Source: Leucobacter komagatae
Lineage (GTDB): Bacteria > Actinomycetota > Actinomycetes > Actinomycetales > Microbacteriaceae
NCBI RefSeq assembly: GCF_006716085.1
Contig: NZ_VFON01000001.1
Location: forward strand, 1,178,001 to 1,242,000
Length of the DNA: 64,000 bases
Direction: 5' to 3'
Shown: positions 17,625 through 25,643 of the stretch, in pieces
How the letters are laid out: each line of letters begins with the position of its first letter
Numbering within the stretch: position 1 is the stretch's first letter
The notes under the pieces: model-generated
Databases searched by the model: none
What the model was told of the DNA's origin: nothing
Seen by the model: the letters and a program-made list of their open reading frames with translations, nothing else
Position numbers and translations under genes: made by a program

Positions 17625-18251
17625 ATGGCCCGGCGACAGCAGCCCCTGAGCCGCGCGGCACGCACCGCGCGCGGCTCGATCGGTGCTGCGCTCGCGACCG
17701 TCCTTGCGGCTGCGTCGCACTCGCTCGCGGGCGGCGAGGTCTCGGTCTTTGCCGTGTTCGTGACGGCGATCATCGCGCTTCCGTTCTGCGTCGCGCTCGC
17801 GGGCCGCATCGGGTCGGTCTGGCGCGTTGGCCTCGCGGTCGGCGCCAGCCAGTTCCTCTACCACTGGGCGTTCGCGGGCATCGGCGTCTCGGCCTCGTTC
17901 GGCGCCGACATGGCGTTCCCCACGGGCTCGCACGCCGCCCACCTCGCCTCACTCGAGCGCTTCGTACCCACGGTCGTTGAGGCCGGGTCAGCCGACACGC
18001 TCATGTGGGCACTCCACGCGGTCGCCGCTGTGCTGTCGACGGCGCTCATCGCTCGCGGCGAGCGCGCCATCATCGCGCTCGGCCGCTCCATTCGCAGGGC
18101 GCTCCCGCAGCCGTTCAACGTTGCCGCGTTCGAGCGGCGCCCGGCGCAGCCAGTGAGCCGCGAGGCACCTGTCCTCAACGATCAGATTCGTGGCTACTCC
18201 TCGTGGTCGCTGCGCGGGCCCCCGCTCGCGCACGCGTTGCCCCATCCCTAA
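17625..18251 (+). CDS. Uncharacterised four-helix membrane protein of the copper/DyP operon
   Basis: A 208-residue protein from ATG 17625. Membrane helices are visible near residues 17-35 (SIGAALATVLAAASHSLAG), 39-60 (SVFAVFVTAIIALPFCVALA), 64-86 (WRVGLAVGASQFLYHWAFAG) and 126-145 (LMWALHAVAAVLSTALIARG), with a basic cytoplasmic tail rich in Arg and Pro. His residues lie in or near helices (ASHSLAG, YHW, SHAAHLAS). It matches the type of small integral membrane protein often encoded beside CopC and PCuAC in actinobacteria, but I recognise no named family. It stands 50 bp before copC on the same strand. Confidence 0.7.
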   Translation: MARRQQPLSRAARTARGSIGAALATVLAAASHSLAGGEVSVFAVFVTAIIALPFCVALAGRIGSVWRVGLAVGASQFLYHWAFAGIGVSASFGADMAFPTGSHAAHLASLERFVPTVVEAGSADTLMWALHAVAAVLSTALIARGERAIIALGRSIRRALPQPFNVAAFERRPAQPVSREAPVLNDQIRGYSSWSLRGPPLAHALPHP

Positions 18252-18301
18252 CACGAATCAGATCGATGTCCCGATTGTCCCGGGAAGAAACAGGACCAGC
18301 T

Positions 18302-18949
18302 ATGCCTTCGCATACCCACACGCAGGGAGCGGCCCCGAAGCGTCGCACGCTCGCGACGCTCATGACCGCTGCGTGTGTCGCACTCGGGTTCGCGGCGTTC
18401 GCGTCGCCCGCGGCTCCGGCCAACGCGCACGATCAGCTCATCGACGTCGCCGTTGAGTCGTCGGAGGCCGGGGACCCCTCGAGCCTGCGGCTCACTTTCA
18501 GCGACAACGTGCTCGACGTAGGCGCAGAGATTCATGTGACCGCGCCAGATGGCGGCGACGCAACCGGCGGCCTGCCGACCTTCAGCGGACGAGATGTCGT
18601 CCAACCATTCGCAACGCCCCTCGCCGACGGCACCTACACGTCGGCGTGGCGGGTCGTGTCGAGCGACGGCCACCCGATCGAGGGCGGCTTCATGTTCGAC
18701 ATTGAGAATGGCGCTGCGGGCGAGGTTCGCCCCTACACCGGAGAAGCGGAGACCGACGACGCCAGCACGCCCGAGGGCGACGCTGATGCGGGTTCGGAAG
18801 GCGCGAAGGGCGCTCAGTCCCTCACGCTTCCCCTGGCGATCGGAGGCGCGGCCGTCGTGGCCGTCGCGATCGCGATTCCAATGATTGTTCGCATGCGCAA
18901 GAGCGCAGCATCCGCGGAGGGCACGGGCCCCCGCGAAAACGAGGAGTAA
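18302..18949 (+). CDS. copC: CopC-domain copper-binding protein with membrane anchor
   Basis: A 215-residue exported protein from ATG 18302. A signal peptide (residues 1 to about 40) ends PAAPANA, and the mature protein begins with His (HDQLIDVAVESSEAG), the N-terminal copper ligand typical of CopC. The beta-sandwich shows LRLTFSDNVLDVGAEI, then SAWRVVSSDGHPIEGGFMFDI with the second His ligand. An acidic linker (about residues 140-170) leads to a C-terminal helix (LPLAIGGAAVVAVAIAIPMIV) and basic tail. CopC binds Cu(II) outside the membrane. It precedes the PCuAC gene by 3 bp. Confidence 0.87.
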   Translation: MPSHTHTQGAAPKRRTLATLMTAACVALGFAAFASPAAPANAHDQLIDVAVESSEAGDPSSLRLTFSDNVLDVGAEIHVTAPDGGDATGGLPTFSGRDVVQPFATPLADGTYTSAWRVVSSDGHPIEGGFMFDIENGAAGEVRPYTGEAETDDASTPEGDADAGSEGAKGAQSLTLPLAIGGAAVVAVAIAIPMIVRMRKSAASAEGTGPRENEE

Positions 18950-18952
18950 TTC

Positions 18953-19564
18953 ATGTTCACCACACACCGCACCCAGCGTTCGCGTCGTGCGGCGGTAGGC
19001 CTCGCCTCCGCCGCGGCAGCTTTCGCGCTCGCGCTCACCGGCTGCGCCCCGTCGAGCGATGCACCGGCGCCGACAGCCGACGCTTCCGCCGAGGCGAACG
19101 GTGCCGTTGTCACAGCGAAAGACACCTGGGTGAAGGCCACCGCGGCCGACGCGAAGCCGGGCGAGGCGATGAGCGGCGTCTTCGGCACGATCGAAAATCA
19201 CGGCGAGAAGGATCTCGTGATCACCGGGCTGAAGAGCGACGTGGCGGGTGTCACCGAGCTGCACGAGGTCGTCGACGGCAAGATGCGCAAGATCGAGGGC
19301 GACGTCACGATTCCCGCTGGCGGGTCGCTCGTGCTCGAGCCCGGCGCGAACCACATCATGCTCATGGAGATCGCGCAGCCCCTCTCCCCCGGCGACGACG
19401 TCACCGTCGAGCTCACCTTCAACGACGGGACGACGCTCGAGATCGTCGCGCTCGTAAAGGACACCTCGGGCGCGAACGAAAGCTACGAGGACATGGATCA
19501 CGGCGCTATGGATCACGGCGACATGGACATGTCGGGTGACGCCAGCGCGATGGATCATGAGTAG
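18953..19564 (+). CDS. PCuAC-type copper chaperone lipoprotein
   Basis: A 203-residue lipoprotein. The signal ends in the lipobox LTGC with Cys31. The DUF461/PCuAC domain covers about residues 50-165: VKATAADAKPGEAMSGVFGTI, then ELHEVVDGKMRKIEG and GANHIMLMEI, which together give the H-M-H-M Cu(I) ligand pattern. A Met/His-rich tail (MDHGAMDHGDMDMSG) adds further likely Cu(I) or Cu(II) sites, as in several actinobacterial members. PCuAC proteins deliver copper to cytochrome oxidase or other cuproenzymes. Its stop overlaps the start of the DyP gene by 8 bp, so the two are translationally coupled. Confidence 0.9.
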   Translation: MFTTHRTQRSRRAAVGLASAAAAFALALTGCAPSSDAPAPTADASAEANGAVVTAKDTWVKATAADAKPGEAMSGVFGTIENHGEKDLVITGLKSDVAGVTELHEVVDGKMRKIEGDVTIPAGGSLVLEPGANHIMLMEIAQPLSPGDDVTVELTFNDGTTLEIVALVKDTSGANESYEDMDHGAMDHGDMDMSGDASAMDHE

Positions 19565-20834
19565 CGATCAGGCCCTCGAGCAGGATCAGCAGGCACGCCG
19601 TCTGAGCCGCCGCGCCCTCCTCACGGGGGGCGCGGTCGGCGCGGGCATTGGCGCGCTCTTGGGTGGCGCCGGCGGGTACGCGCTCGCCGAGCGCGACAGG
19701 GCGAACGAACCCGGCTTCGATCCTGAGACGACCCCCGCGCTCAATGATGCGGCCGACGGGCCCGGCTTCGGTGGCGAGGCGCTCTCCTGCCACGGCGACC
19801 ATCAGGCCGGGATCACGACGGTGCCGGCGACCCACGTTCGCCACATCGCGTACACGCTGCGGGCCGAGACCGACCGGGGCGCGATCGCGCGCATGTTCCG
19901 GATCCTGACCGGCGATATCGAAGCGCTCACGGCCGGAGTGGCACCGCTCGCTGACCCCGAACCCGAGCTCGCCGAGCGCCCCTCGCGTCTCACCATCACG
20001 GTGGGCGTCGGGCCGGGGCTCGTCGACCGCGTCGACCCGAAGAAGCGCCCGAAGTGGCTCGCGCCGCTCCCCGCGTTCACGCTCGACCAGCTCGGGGGTG
20101 GGTTTGACGGTGGCGACCTGCTGCTCACGCTGCAGGCCGACGACCCGCTACCCGTCGCGCATGCCGCGCGCATGCTGCACCGCGACCTTGACCGCTTCGG
20201 CGAGTTGGCGTGGGTGCAGCAGGGGTTCAGGCAGGCGCGCGGTGCTGAGGCGCAGGGCGCGACCATGCGCAACCTCATGGGCCAGGTCGACGGCACCGTG
20301 AACCCGAAGCCGGCCGAACCAGATTTCGACCCGCTCATCTGGGTCGACAAGGCCGACGGGCAACCGTGGCTGGCTGGCGGGTCGGCGTTCGTGCTGCGGC
20401 GTATCAGGATGGAGCTCGACACGTGGGATCGCGTCGACCGCCCGGGCCGCGAGCAGACGATCGGCCGGACGCTCTCCGATGGCGCGGCGCTCTCGGACCC
20501 GAAGGGTGGCGAGCACAAGCCCGCCGACTTCGACGCGAAGAACGCGCTCGGGCTCTCCGTCATCTCGTCTGCGGCGCACATCAGGCGCGCCACGTCGAGC
20601 GACCCGAACGAGCGCATCGTGCGCCGCGCGGTGAACTACGACACGGGCGAGGAGGCCGGGCTGCTGTTCGGCTGCTTCCAGCGCAACCCGCTCACGCAGT
20701 TCGTGCCGATCCAGCAGCGGCTCGACGAGGCCGACCTGCTCAACGAGTGGGTGACGCACACGGGTTCCGCGGTGTTCGCGATCCTGCCCGGATTCCGCAG
20801 CGGCGAGACGCTCGGGGCCGGCCTCACCGCCTAG
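19557..20834 (+). CDS. Tat-exported Dyp-type haem peroxidase (EfeB/DtpA-like)
   Basis: A 425-residue protein starting at ATG 19557 inside the PCuAC stop region. The N-terminus carries a twin-arginine signal (RRLSRRALLTGG) and an alanine/glycine-rich hydrophobic segment. The DyP fold shows the catalytic Asp in NLMGQVDGTVNP (near residue 242), the proximal haem His in SSAAHIRRA (near 341) and the distal Arg in FQRNPLTQF. Class A DyPs oxidise dyes, or take iron from haem when linked to EfeUO; no efeU or efeO is present here. In Streptomyces a DyP (DtpA) is encoded with copper chaperones, and the arrangement here matches that logic. Confidence 0.9.
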   Translation: MSSDQALEQDQQARRLSRRALLTGGAVGAGIGALLGGAGGYALAERDRANEPGFDPETTPALNDAADGPGFGGEALSCHGDHQAGITTVPATHVRHIAYTLRAETDRGAIARMFRILTGDIEALTAGVAPLADPEPELAERPSRLTITVGVGPGLVDRVDPKKRPKWLAPLPAFTLDQLGGGFDGGDLLLTLQADDPLPVAHAARMLHRDLDRFGELAWVQQGFRQARGAEAQGATMRNLMGQVDGTVNPKPAEPDFDPLIWVDKADGQPWLAGGSAFVLRRIRMELDTWDRVDRPGREQTIGRTLSDGAALSDPKGGEHKPADFDAKNALGLSVISSAAHIRRATSSDPNERIVRRAVNYDTGEEAGLLFGCFQRNPLTQFVPIQQRLDEADLLNEWVTHTGSAVFAILPGFRSGETLGAGLTA

Positions 20835-20860
20835 CCAGCCCGAGCCACACTCACAGAACG

Positions 20861-20902
20861 AGGGGCCCTGCCCCGGCATACCAGCCGGGGCAGGGCCCCT
20901 CG
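20861..20902 (+). terminator. Strong hairpin after the DyP gene
   Basis: A perfect 18-bp stem, GAGGGGCCCTGCCCCGGC (20861-20878) with GCCGGGGCAGGGCCCCTC (20885-20902), lies 27 bp after the stop. It has no T-run, but its stability makes it the likely end of the copper/DyP operon. Confidence 0.8.
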
Positions 20903-21155
20903 CGTGTCGCCTGTTCTCGCCTCGCATCTAGGCCCCTCACACGACCACAAACTCAACAGCATTTCGGGAGTACTGCTATGGTGTGAAGGTTGCTAGCCGA
21001 CGGATGGTTGAGAAGTCACTTTTCCCTGCCGCGCTGGGAATCTCAGCGGTCGATCGACGTGTCGGCCAGCGATCACACTCGCACGCGACTCCCTCGTTGC
21101 CCCGTTCCCCGCGCGACCGGCTAGGAGCAACAACAGAGTGAGGAAGTGTAGTTAA
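20903..21155. other. Intergenic region upstream of tmm
   Basis: About 250 bp without a convincing gene. It should hold the tmm promoter. A likely ribosome binding site (GAGGAAG, 21140-21146) precedes the GTG at 21156. I looked for riboswitch-like stems and saw only short imperfect dyads (for example around 21025-21055); no known class was recognised. Confidence 0.4.
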
Positions 21156-22541
21156 GTGAGTGGTAATAAACGAGTAGCAATCATTGGCGCGGGCCCGAGC
21201 GGCATGGCTCAGCTTCGCGCCTTCGAATCGGCCGAGCGGCAGGGGCACGACGTCCCCGAGCTTGTCTGTTTCGAGAAGCAGGCCGACTGGGGCGGCCAGT
21301 GGAATTACACCTGGCGGACGGGCCTCGACGAGTACGGTGAGCCCGTGCATTCGAGCATGTACCGCAATCTCTGGTCGAACGGCCCAAAGGAGGGCCTTGA
21401 GTTCGCGGACTACTCGTTCGACGAGCACTTCGGCCGGCCCATCTCGTCGTACCCGCCGCGCGAGGTGCTGTGGGACTACATCGCGGGGCGGCTTGAAAAG
21501 AGCGACGTGCGGAAGCACATCAGGTTCACGACGGTCGTGCGCCTCGTCGCGTTTGACGACGCAACCCAGCAGTTCTCAGTGACGAGCGAGCACCTGCCGA
21601 CGGGTGAGACGACAACCGAGACGTTCGACCACGTCATCGTCGCGAGCGGGCACTTCTCGTTCCCGTTTACGCCGGAGGTTGACGGCATCGAGACCTTCCC
21701 AGGGTTCGTCACTCACGCGCACGACTTCCGGGGTGCGGAGGCGCTCGCCGGCAAGGACGTGCTCGTGATGGGGTCGAGCTATTCCGCCGAAGACATCGGC
21801 AGCCAGGCCTACAAGATGGGCGCGAAGTCGGTCACCGCGAGCTACCGCACTGCGCCGATGGGGTACGAGTGGCCCGAGCGCTTTGAAGAGCGCCACGGGC
21901 TTCAGCGGTTCGAGGGCAGCACCGCCTTCTTCGCCGACGGCACGTCAAAAGACGTCGACGCGCTCATCTTCTGCACGGGGTACATGCACAAGTACCCGTT
22001 CCTGCCGCGCGAGTTTGCGGTCTCAGGCGCGAACGACCTCTACCCCGAGCAGCTCTACCGCGGCGTCGTGTGGAACGACAACCCGGCGCTCTTCTACGTC
22101 GGCGCGCAAGACCAGTGGTTCACCTTCAACATGTTCGACACGCAGGCCTGGTACGTGCGCGACCTCATCCTCGGCACCGCCGAAATGCCGAGCAAGGCCG
22201 AGCGCGAGCAGTCGATGACCGCCTGGCAGCAGCGCTACCGCGCGACGCCGACGAACGGTGCCGACCAGATCAGGTTCCAGGCCGACTACGTTCGCGACCT
22301 CATGGGCGAGACTGACTACCCCACGTTCGACATCGACGAGGTCGCGAACATTTTCGTCGATTGGAAGAACCACAAGCGACAGGACATCATGGGGTACCGC
22401 GACTACTGCTACCGCTCAGTGATGACGGGCACGATCGCGGCGAAGCATCACACGCCGTGGATCGAGGAGCTCGACGATTCGCTCGAGCGTTACCTCTCCC
22501 CCGGCTCAGCGAACCGCGAACCGAGCGGCGCGCGAGCGTAA
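21156..22541 (+). CDS. tmm: Trimethylamine monooxygenase-type flavin-containing monooxygenase
   Basis: A 461-residue FMO starting at GTG 21156. It has the FAD motif GAGPSG (residues 10-15), the FMO signature region FPGFVTHAHDF, and the NADPH motif GSSYSAED near 205. Several blocks are those of bacterial Tmm: ELVCFEKQADWGGQWNYTWR, EPVHSSMYRNLWSNGPKE, YKMGAK, YRTAPMGYEWPE, and the C-terminal HHTPWIEELDDSLERYL. Tmm oxidises trimethylamine to its N-oxide using NADPH and O2, and related enzymes also accept dimethylsulfide or indole. The demethylase Tdm is not in this window. The gene is followed by a convergent HxlR gene and appears monocistronic. Confidence 0.88.
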   Translation: MSGNKRVAIIGAGPSGMAQLRAFESAERQGHDVPELVCFEKQADWGGQWNYTWRTGLDEYGEPVHSSMYRNLWSNGPKEGLEFADYSFDEHFGRPISSYPPREVLWDYIAGRLEKSDVRKHIRFTTVVRLVAFDDATQQFSVTSEHLPTGETTTETFDHVIVASGHFSFPFTPEVDGIETFPGFVTHAHDFRGAEALAGKDVLVMGSSYSAEDIGSQAYKMGAKSVTASYRTAPMGYEWPERFEERHGLQRFEGSTAFFADGTSKDVDALIFCTGYMHKYPFLPREFAVSGANDLYPEQLYRGVVWNDNPALFYVGAQDQWFTFNMFDTQAWYVRDLILGTAEMPSKAEREQSMTAWQQRYRATPTNGADQIRFQADYVRDLMGETDYPTFDIDEVANIFVDWKNHKRQDIMGYRDYCYRSVMTGTIAAKHHTPWIEELDDSLERYLSPGSANREPSGARA

Positions 22542-22564
22542 CCTGGCGCGAGGCGCGGCCCGCG

Positions 22565-23056
22565 TTAGCGCACGGGCCGCGCCTCGCCCTGTTCGTGATC
22601 GTACTGGTCACGGAACGCGACGATCTCAGCCTGGTGCGTTGACGCCCACTCGGCGATCGCCATGACCGGCCCGACGAGCGTGCTGCCGAGACGCGTCGCC
22701 CGGTATTCGACGCGGGGTGGAATCTCGGCGTAAACGGTGCGCTCGACGAGCCCATCCCGCTCGAGTTGCCTGAGCGTGAACGTGAGCATGCGGGCCGAGA
22801 TGCCCGGGGTCATTCGCTTGAGCTCCGTGAAGCGGTACGGGCCCTGCTGCAGCATGCCAATGAGCATCATGCTCCATTTGTCGCCAACGCGCGCGAGGAT
22901 CGATCTGAAGACCTCGGCCTGCTGTTCATCGACCGCGCAGATGTGCTGCATGCGCGGCTCGTCGCCTGCGGCTGCGCCCGTGGCGAACAGCTCAGGCGCC
23001 TCAGGCGCTGTCTCCGGCACGCCGATCCCATACGTTGCAACGCCTCGACTGGCCAT
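22565..23056 (-). CDS. HxlR-family transcriptional regulator (1)
   Basis: A 163-residue winged-helix regulator from ATG 23056. After a 50-residue leader of low conservation comes the HxlR domain: VFRSILARVGDKWSMMLIGML, then GPYRFTELKRMTPGISARMLTFTLRQLERDGLV, and the wing with YAEIPPRVEYRATRLGSTL. Two Cys or similar redox residues are sparse (a single Cys in HICAVDEQ, just before the domain), which could allow oxidant or electrophile sensing as in HypR/QorR-like members. It is divergent from a DoxX-MFS pair and the gap holds AGTTAC dyads, so it probably controls that pair and itself. Confidence 0.88.
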   Translation of the reverse strand: MASRGVATYGIGVPETAPEAPELFATGAAAGDEPRMQHICAVDEQQAEVFRSILARVGDKWSMMLIGMLQQGPYRFTELKRMTPGISARMLTFTLRQLERDGLVERTVYAEIPPRVEYRATRLGSTLVGPVMAIAEWASTHQAEIVAFRDQYDHEQGEARPVR

Positions 23057-23091
23057 ACATCTTCCCCCATTCGCTGCGGCACACCCGCTCT

Positions 23092-23179
23092 AGTTACACC
23101 GAGGTAACTCAGTCACGTTGCAGTGCCCGATCCCTCATGCTCGATACTTACTCACTGTACCTCAGTTACATTTAGTTAC
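23092..23179. promoter_or_regulatory. Putative HxlR operators between the regulator and doxX
   Basis: The hexamer AGTTAC occurs at 23092-23097 with its inverse GTAACT at 23104-23109, making an 18-bp dyad. Two further direct copies lie at 23164-23169 and 23174-23179, exactly 10 bp apart, next to the doxX start. HxlR proteins bind short dyads in such divergent gaps. The spacing and repetition are clear; the binding is inferred. Confidence 0.6.
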
Positions 23180-23195
23180 TCTTGGAGTCAATACA

Positions 23196-23558
23196 GTGCT
23201 TGTTCTCTCGATCATTACCTGGGTGCTCACGGGCATCCTCGCGTTCATGTTCCTCATGGCGGGCGCGATGAAACTCGCGAAACCACACGCAGACCTCCCG
23301 ATGGCGACGCTCCAGGAGCTCAGCCCCGGCCGGGTGAAGTTCATCGGCGCGGCGGAGGTACTCGGCGGGATCGCCGTCGTCCTGTTCCCGCTCATTGGCG
23401 TCGCGCCCGTGCTTGGACCGATCGCAGCGATCGGGCTCGCGATCATCCAGTTCCTCGCGATCTTCGCCCACCGGCGCCTGAGCGAGCCTTTCCACATGAA
23501 CATCGTGCTCATGCTGCTCGCGATCGCCGTTTCGGTCCTCTGGTTCGTGGCGCTGTGA
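23196..23558 (+). CDS. DoxX-like small membrane protein
   Basis: A 120-residue protein from GTG 23196, preceded by TTGGAG. Four membrane helices are visible (LVLSIITWVLTGILAFMFLMAG, FIGAAEVLGGIAVVLFPLIG, LGPIAAIGLAIIQFLAIFA and MNIVLMLLAIAVSVLWFVAL). The motif AGAMKLAKP after helix 1 and AEVLGGI in helix 2 are typical of the DoxX/DoxD_like family, whose members assist redox homeostasis or quinone-linked oxidations. It overlaps the MFS gene by four bases (GTGA), so the two are co-translated under the divergent HxlR regulator. Confidence 0.85.
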   Translation: MLVLSIITWVLTGILAFMFLMAGAMKLAKPHADLPMATLQELSPGRVKFIGAAEVLGGIAVVLFPLIGVAPVLGPIAAIGLAIIQFLAIFAHRRLSEPFHMNIVLMLLAIAVSVLWFVAL

Positions 23559-24985
23559 GTAACACCGAGGTCGGGCCTGCCCCAACAAGGTCAAGCGCGA
23601 CCGGCACCCAAGCGATCTGGCTGCTGCTCGGAGCCGCGTTCGTCACGATCCTGAACGAGACAGTGATGGGCGTCGCGCTCCCCCACCTCACCGCGGATCT
23701 CGGGATCACCCTGAGCGCCGCGCAGTGGACGACGACGGCGTTCATGCTGACGATGGCCGTCGTGATCCCCACGACGGGCTACCTGCTCCAGCGCTTTACC
23801 ACGCGGCAGATCTTTACGCTCGCGATGGCGCTGTTCTCCGCGGGCACACTGCTCGGCGCGCTGGCGCCAACGTTCCCCTTACTCCTTGTCGCTCGCGTCG
23901 TGCAGGCGGGCGGCACCGCGATGATGATGCCGATGCTCATGACCACGATCATGGCGCTCATCCCCGCCGAGTCTCGCGGACGCTTCATGGGGCGGATCAC
24001 GATCGTCATGGCCGTCGCTCCCGCGCTCGGCCCAACGGTGTCGGGGCTGATCCTGAACGCGTTCTCCTGGCGCGCGCTCTTCTGGTTCGTGCTTCCGATC
24101 GCGCTCATTATGCTCGCCGTTGGCCTGCTCCGGCTGCCCAACGTCGGCGAGGTGCGCAAGAGTCCACTCGACGTGATCTCGATCCCGCTCTCAGCCATCG
24201 GCTTTGGTGGGCTCGTCTACGGGTTCTCGACCATCGGTTCCGGCGCGGAGGGCGGCCTCGTCACCGGCGGGGTCGTGCTCACCGCGGGCGCCCTCGGTCT
24301 CGTGCTGTTCGTGTGGCGCCAGATCGTACTGCAGCGCACCGAGCGGGCACTGCTCGACCTGCGGGTGTTCAAGTCGCGCCCGTTCGCGCTCTCGGTGTCG
24401 CTCGTCACAATCATGATGGCGGCGATGTTCGGCACGCTCATCTTGCTGCCGATCTACCTGCAGAACGTGCTCGGCCTCGACCCGGTGACGACGGGGCTGA
24501 CTATGCTGCCCGGCGGCCTCATCATGGGCCTCATCGCGCCCATCGTCGGGAGACTCTTCGATAGGTTCGGGCCGCGACCGCTCGTCATTCCCGGCGCGAT
24601 GCTCGCGAGCGGCGTGCTCTGGGCGCTCACCCGCCTCACCGAGGACACCTCGCCCGCGCTCGTGACCGCCGCGCACATCGGGCTCTCGCTCGGGCTCGCG
24701 TTCATGATGACCCCCCTCATGACGAGCGCGCTCGGTTCGCTCACGCCCCAGCTCTACTCGCACGGCTCGGCAACCGTTGGCGCGGTCCAGCAGGTCGCTG
24801 GCGCGATCGGCACTGCGCTCTTCGTGACGGTGCTCGGGGTCCGGTCTGCGAGCGCGGCCGCGGCAGGTGCGAGTGAGGTGGCGGCGAGCGCCGACGGCAT
24901 CGCGTTCGCGTTTCTCATGGGCGCCGTGCTCTCGCTCCTCGCGGTTGTCGGGGCGTGGTTCGTGCGCCGGACGCCTACCGCGTAG
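23555..24985 (+). CDS. MFS drug exporter, DHA2 (EmrB/QacA) type
   Basis: A 476-residue transporter starting at GTG 23555. The hydrophobic profile fits 14 helices. The N-terminus has FVTILNETVMGVALPHLTADL (motif D1-like), the antiporter motif C as VMAVAPALGPTVSGLI in helix 5, and RLFDRFGPRP near the middle loop. DHA2 exporters couple proton influx to efflux of lipophilic compounds, antiseptics or antibiotics. Coupling to DoxX and a HxlR regulator suggests export of a reactive or quinone-like compound, which is inference. Its 3' end overlaps the convergent reductase gene by 11 bases. Confidence 0.9.
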   Translation: MSNTEVGPAPTRSSATGTQAIWLLLGAAFVTILNETVMGVALPHLTADLGITLSAAQWTTTAFMLTMAVVIPTTGYLLQRFTTRQIFTLAMALFSAGTLLGALAPTFPLLLVARVVQAGGTAMMMPMLMTTIMALIPAESRGRFMGRITIVMAVAPALGPTVSGLILNAFSWRALFWFVLPIALIMLAVGLLRLPNVGEVRKSPLDVISIPLSAIGFGGLVYGFSTIGSGAEGGLVTGGVVLTAGALGLVLFVWRQIVLQRTERALLDLRVFKSRPFALSVSLVTIMMAAMFGTLILLPIYLQNVLGLDPVTTGLTMLPGGLIMGLIAPIVGRLFDRFGPRPLVIPGAMLASGVLWALTRLTEDTSPALVTAAHIGLSLGLAFMMTPLMTSALGSLTPQLYSHGSATVGAVQQVAGAIGTALFVTVLGVRSASAAAAGASEVAASADGIAFAFLMGAVLSLLAVVGAWFVRRTPTA

Positions 24986-25643
24986 CCGTGGGCGCGGGCG
25001 CGTGAATCTGCGCGCCCGCGTCCCCGAGCAGCCGCGCGACGTCAGCGACCGGGAAACTGCCTGCGAAGAGCTCAGAGCCCGGCTCGAGGGCTGCGCTGTG
25101 CGCGAGTCCCCCAGCCGCGAGCGTGTCAAAACCGAGGCTCGAGACGAACTCGGCGACAACGCGGGCGGCCGCCGCGTCGTCGGACACCGCGGCCAAGCCG
25201 CGGCGGTCAGCCGCGTCGAACTCGCGGGCGTCGGCCTCCATCTCGTGGTAGCCGATGTGGTTCAGCGCCTTTACAACCCGCGCGCCGGCGAGGTGCGCGG
25301 CCACCGCCTCGCTCGTGGTGGCGTGGCCGTCGAAGATCGCCGGCAGCGCACCGTCGGTTGGCTCCCAGTGGTTCATCGCATCGACGACCACCCGGCCCGC
25401 AAGCATCTCGGGGTCCAGGCTCGCGAGCTTCGGCAGCGGGATCGAAAGCACGACGATCTCGCTCCCCTCGACGGCATCGTATGCCGCGGCGACCGCGACG
25501 CCGGGCGCCATGATCTCCGTGATAAACCGCACGGGCTCCGGGTCGCCAGAGCCCGCGACGGTCACTTCGTGGCCCGCCGCGAGCGCCGCCCGCGCGATCG
25601 CCGTTCCCACCTTGCCGACACCGAGCACCGCGACCCGGGTCAT
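24975..25643 (-). CDS. NADPH:F420 reductase-like NAD(P)-binding protein
   Basis: A 222-residue protein with the Rossmann start MTRVAVLGVGKVGTAIARAALAAGHEV (GxGxxG at residues 8-13) and the F420_oxidored (PF03807) layout: EIVVLSIPLPKLASL, VVVDAMNHWEP and VVKALNHIGYHEME, followed by a C-terminal helical part. Such proteins reduce cofactor F420 or, in non-F420 organisms, act as NADP-dependent reductases. It overlaps the upstream flavin monooxygenase gene by four bases (ATGA), so the two work as a pair. Whether this organism makes F420 cannot be seen from the window. Confidence 0.82.
   Translation of the reverse strand: MTRVAVLGVGKVGTAIARAALAAGHEVTVAGSGDPEPVRFITEIMAPGVAVAAAYDAVEGSEIVVLSIPLPKLASLDPEMLAGRVVVDAMNHWEPTDGALPAIFDGHATTSEAVAAHLAGARVVKALNHIGYHEMEADAREFDAADRRGLAAVSDDAAAARVVAEFVSSLGFDTLAAGGLAHSAALEPGSELFAGSFPVADVARLLGDAGAQIHAPAPTATR

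Noticed and set aside
18248..19558. A 436-codon leftward frame antisense to copC and the PCuAC gene
   Set aside because: The sense frames have signal peptides, copper-ligand motifs and ribosome-site spacing; the antisense frame has none.
19557..20834. EfeB of an iron uptake operon
   Set aside because: It resembles EfeB as a Tat-exported DyP, but efeU and efeO are absent and copper genes are attached instead. I kept the broader DyP name.
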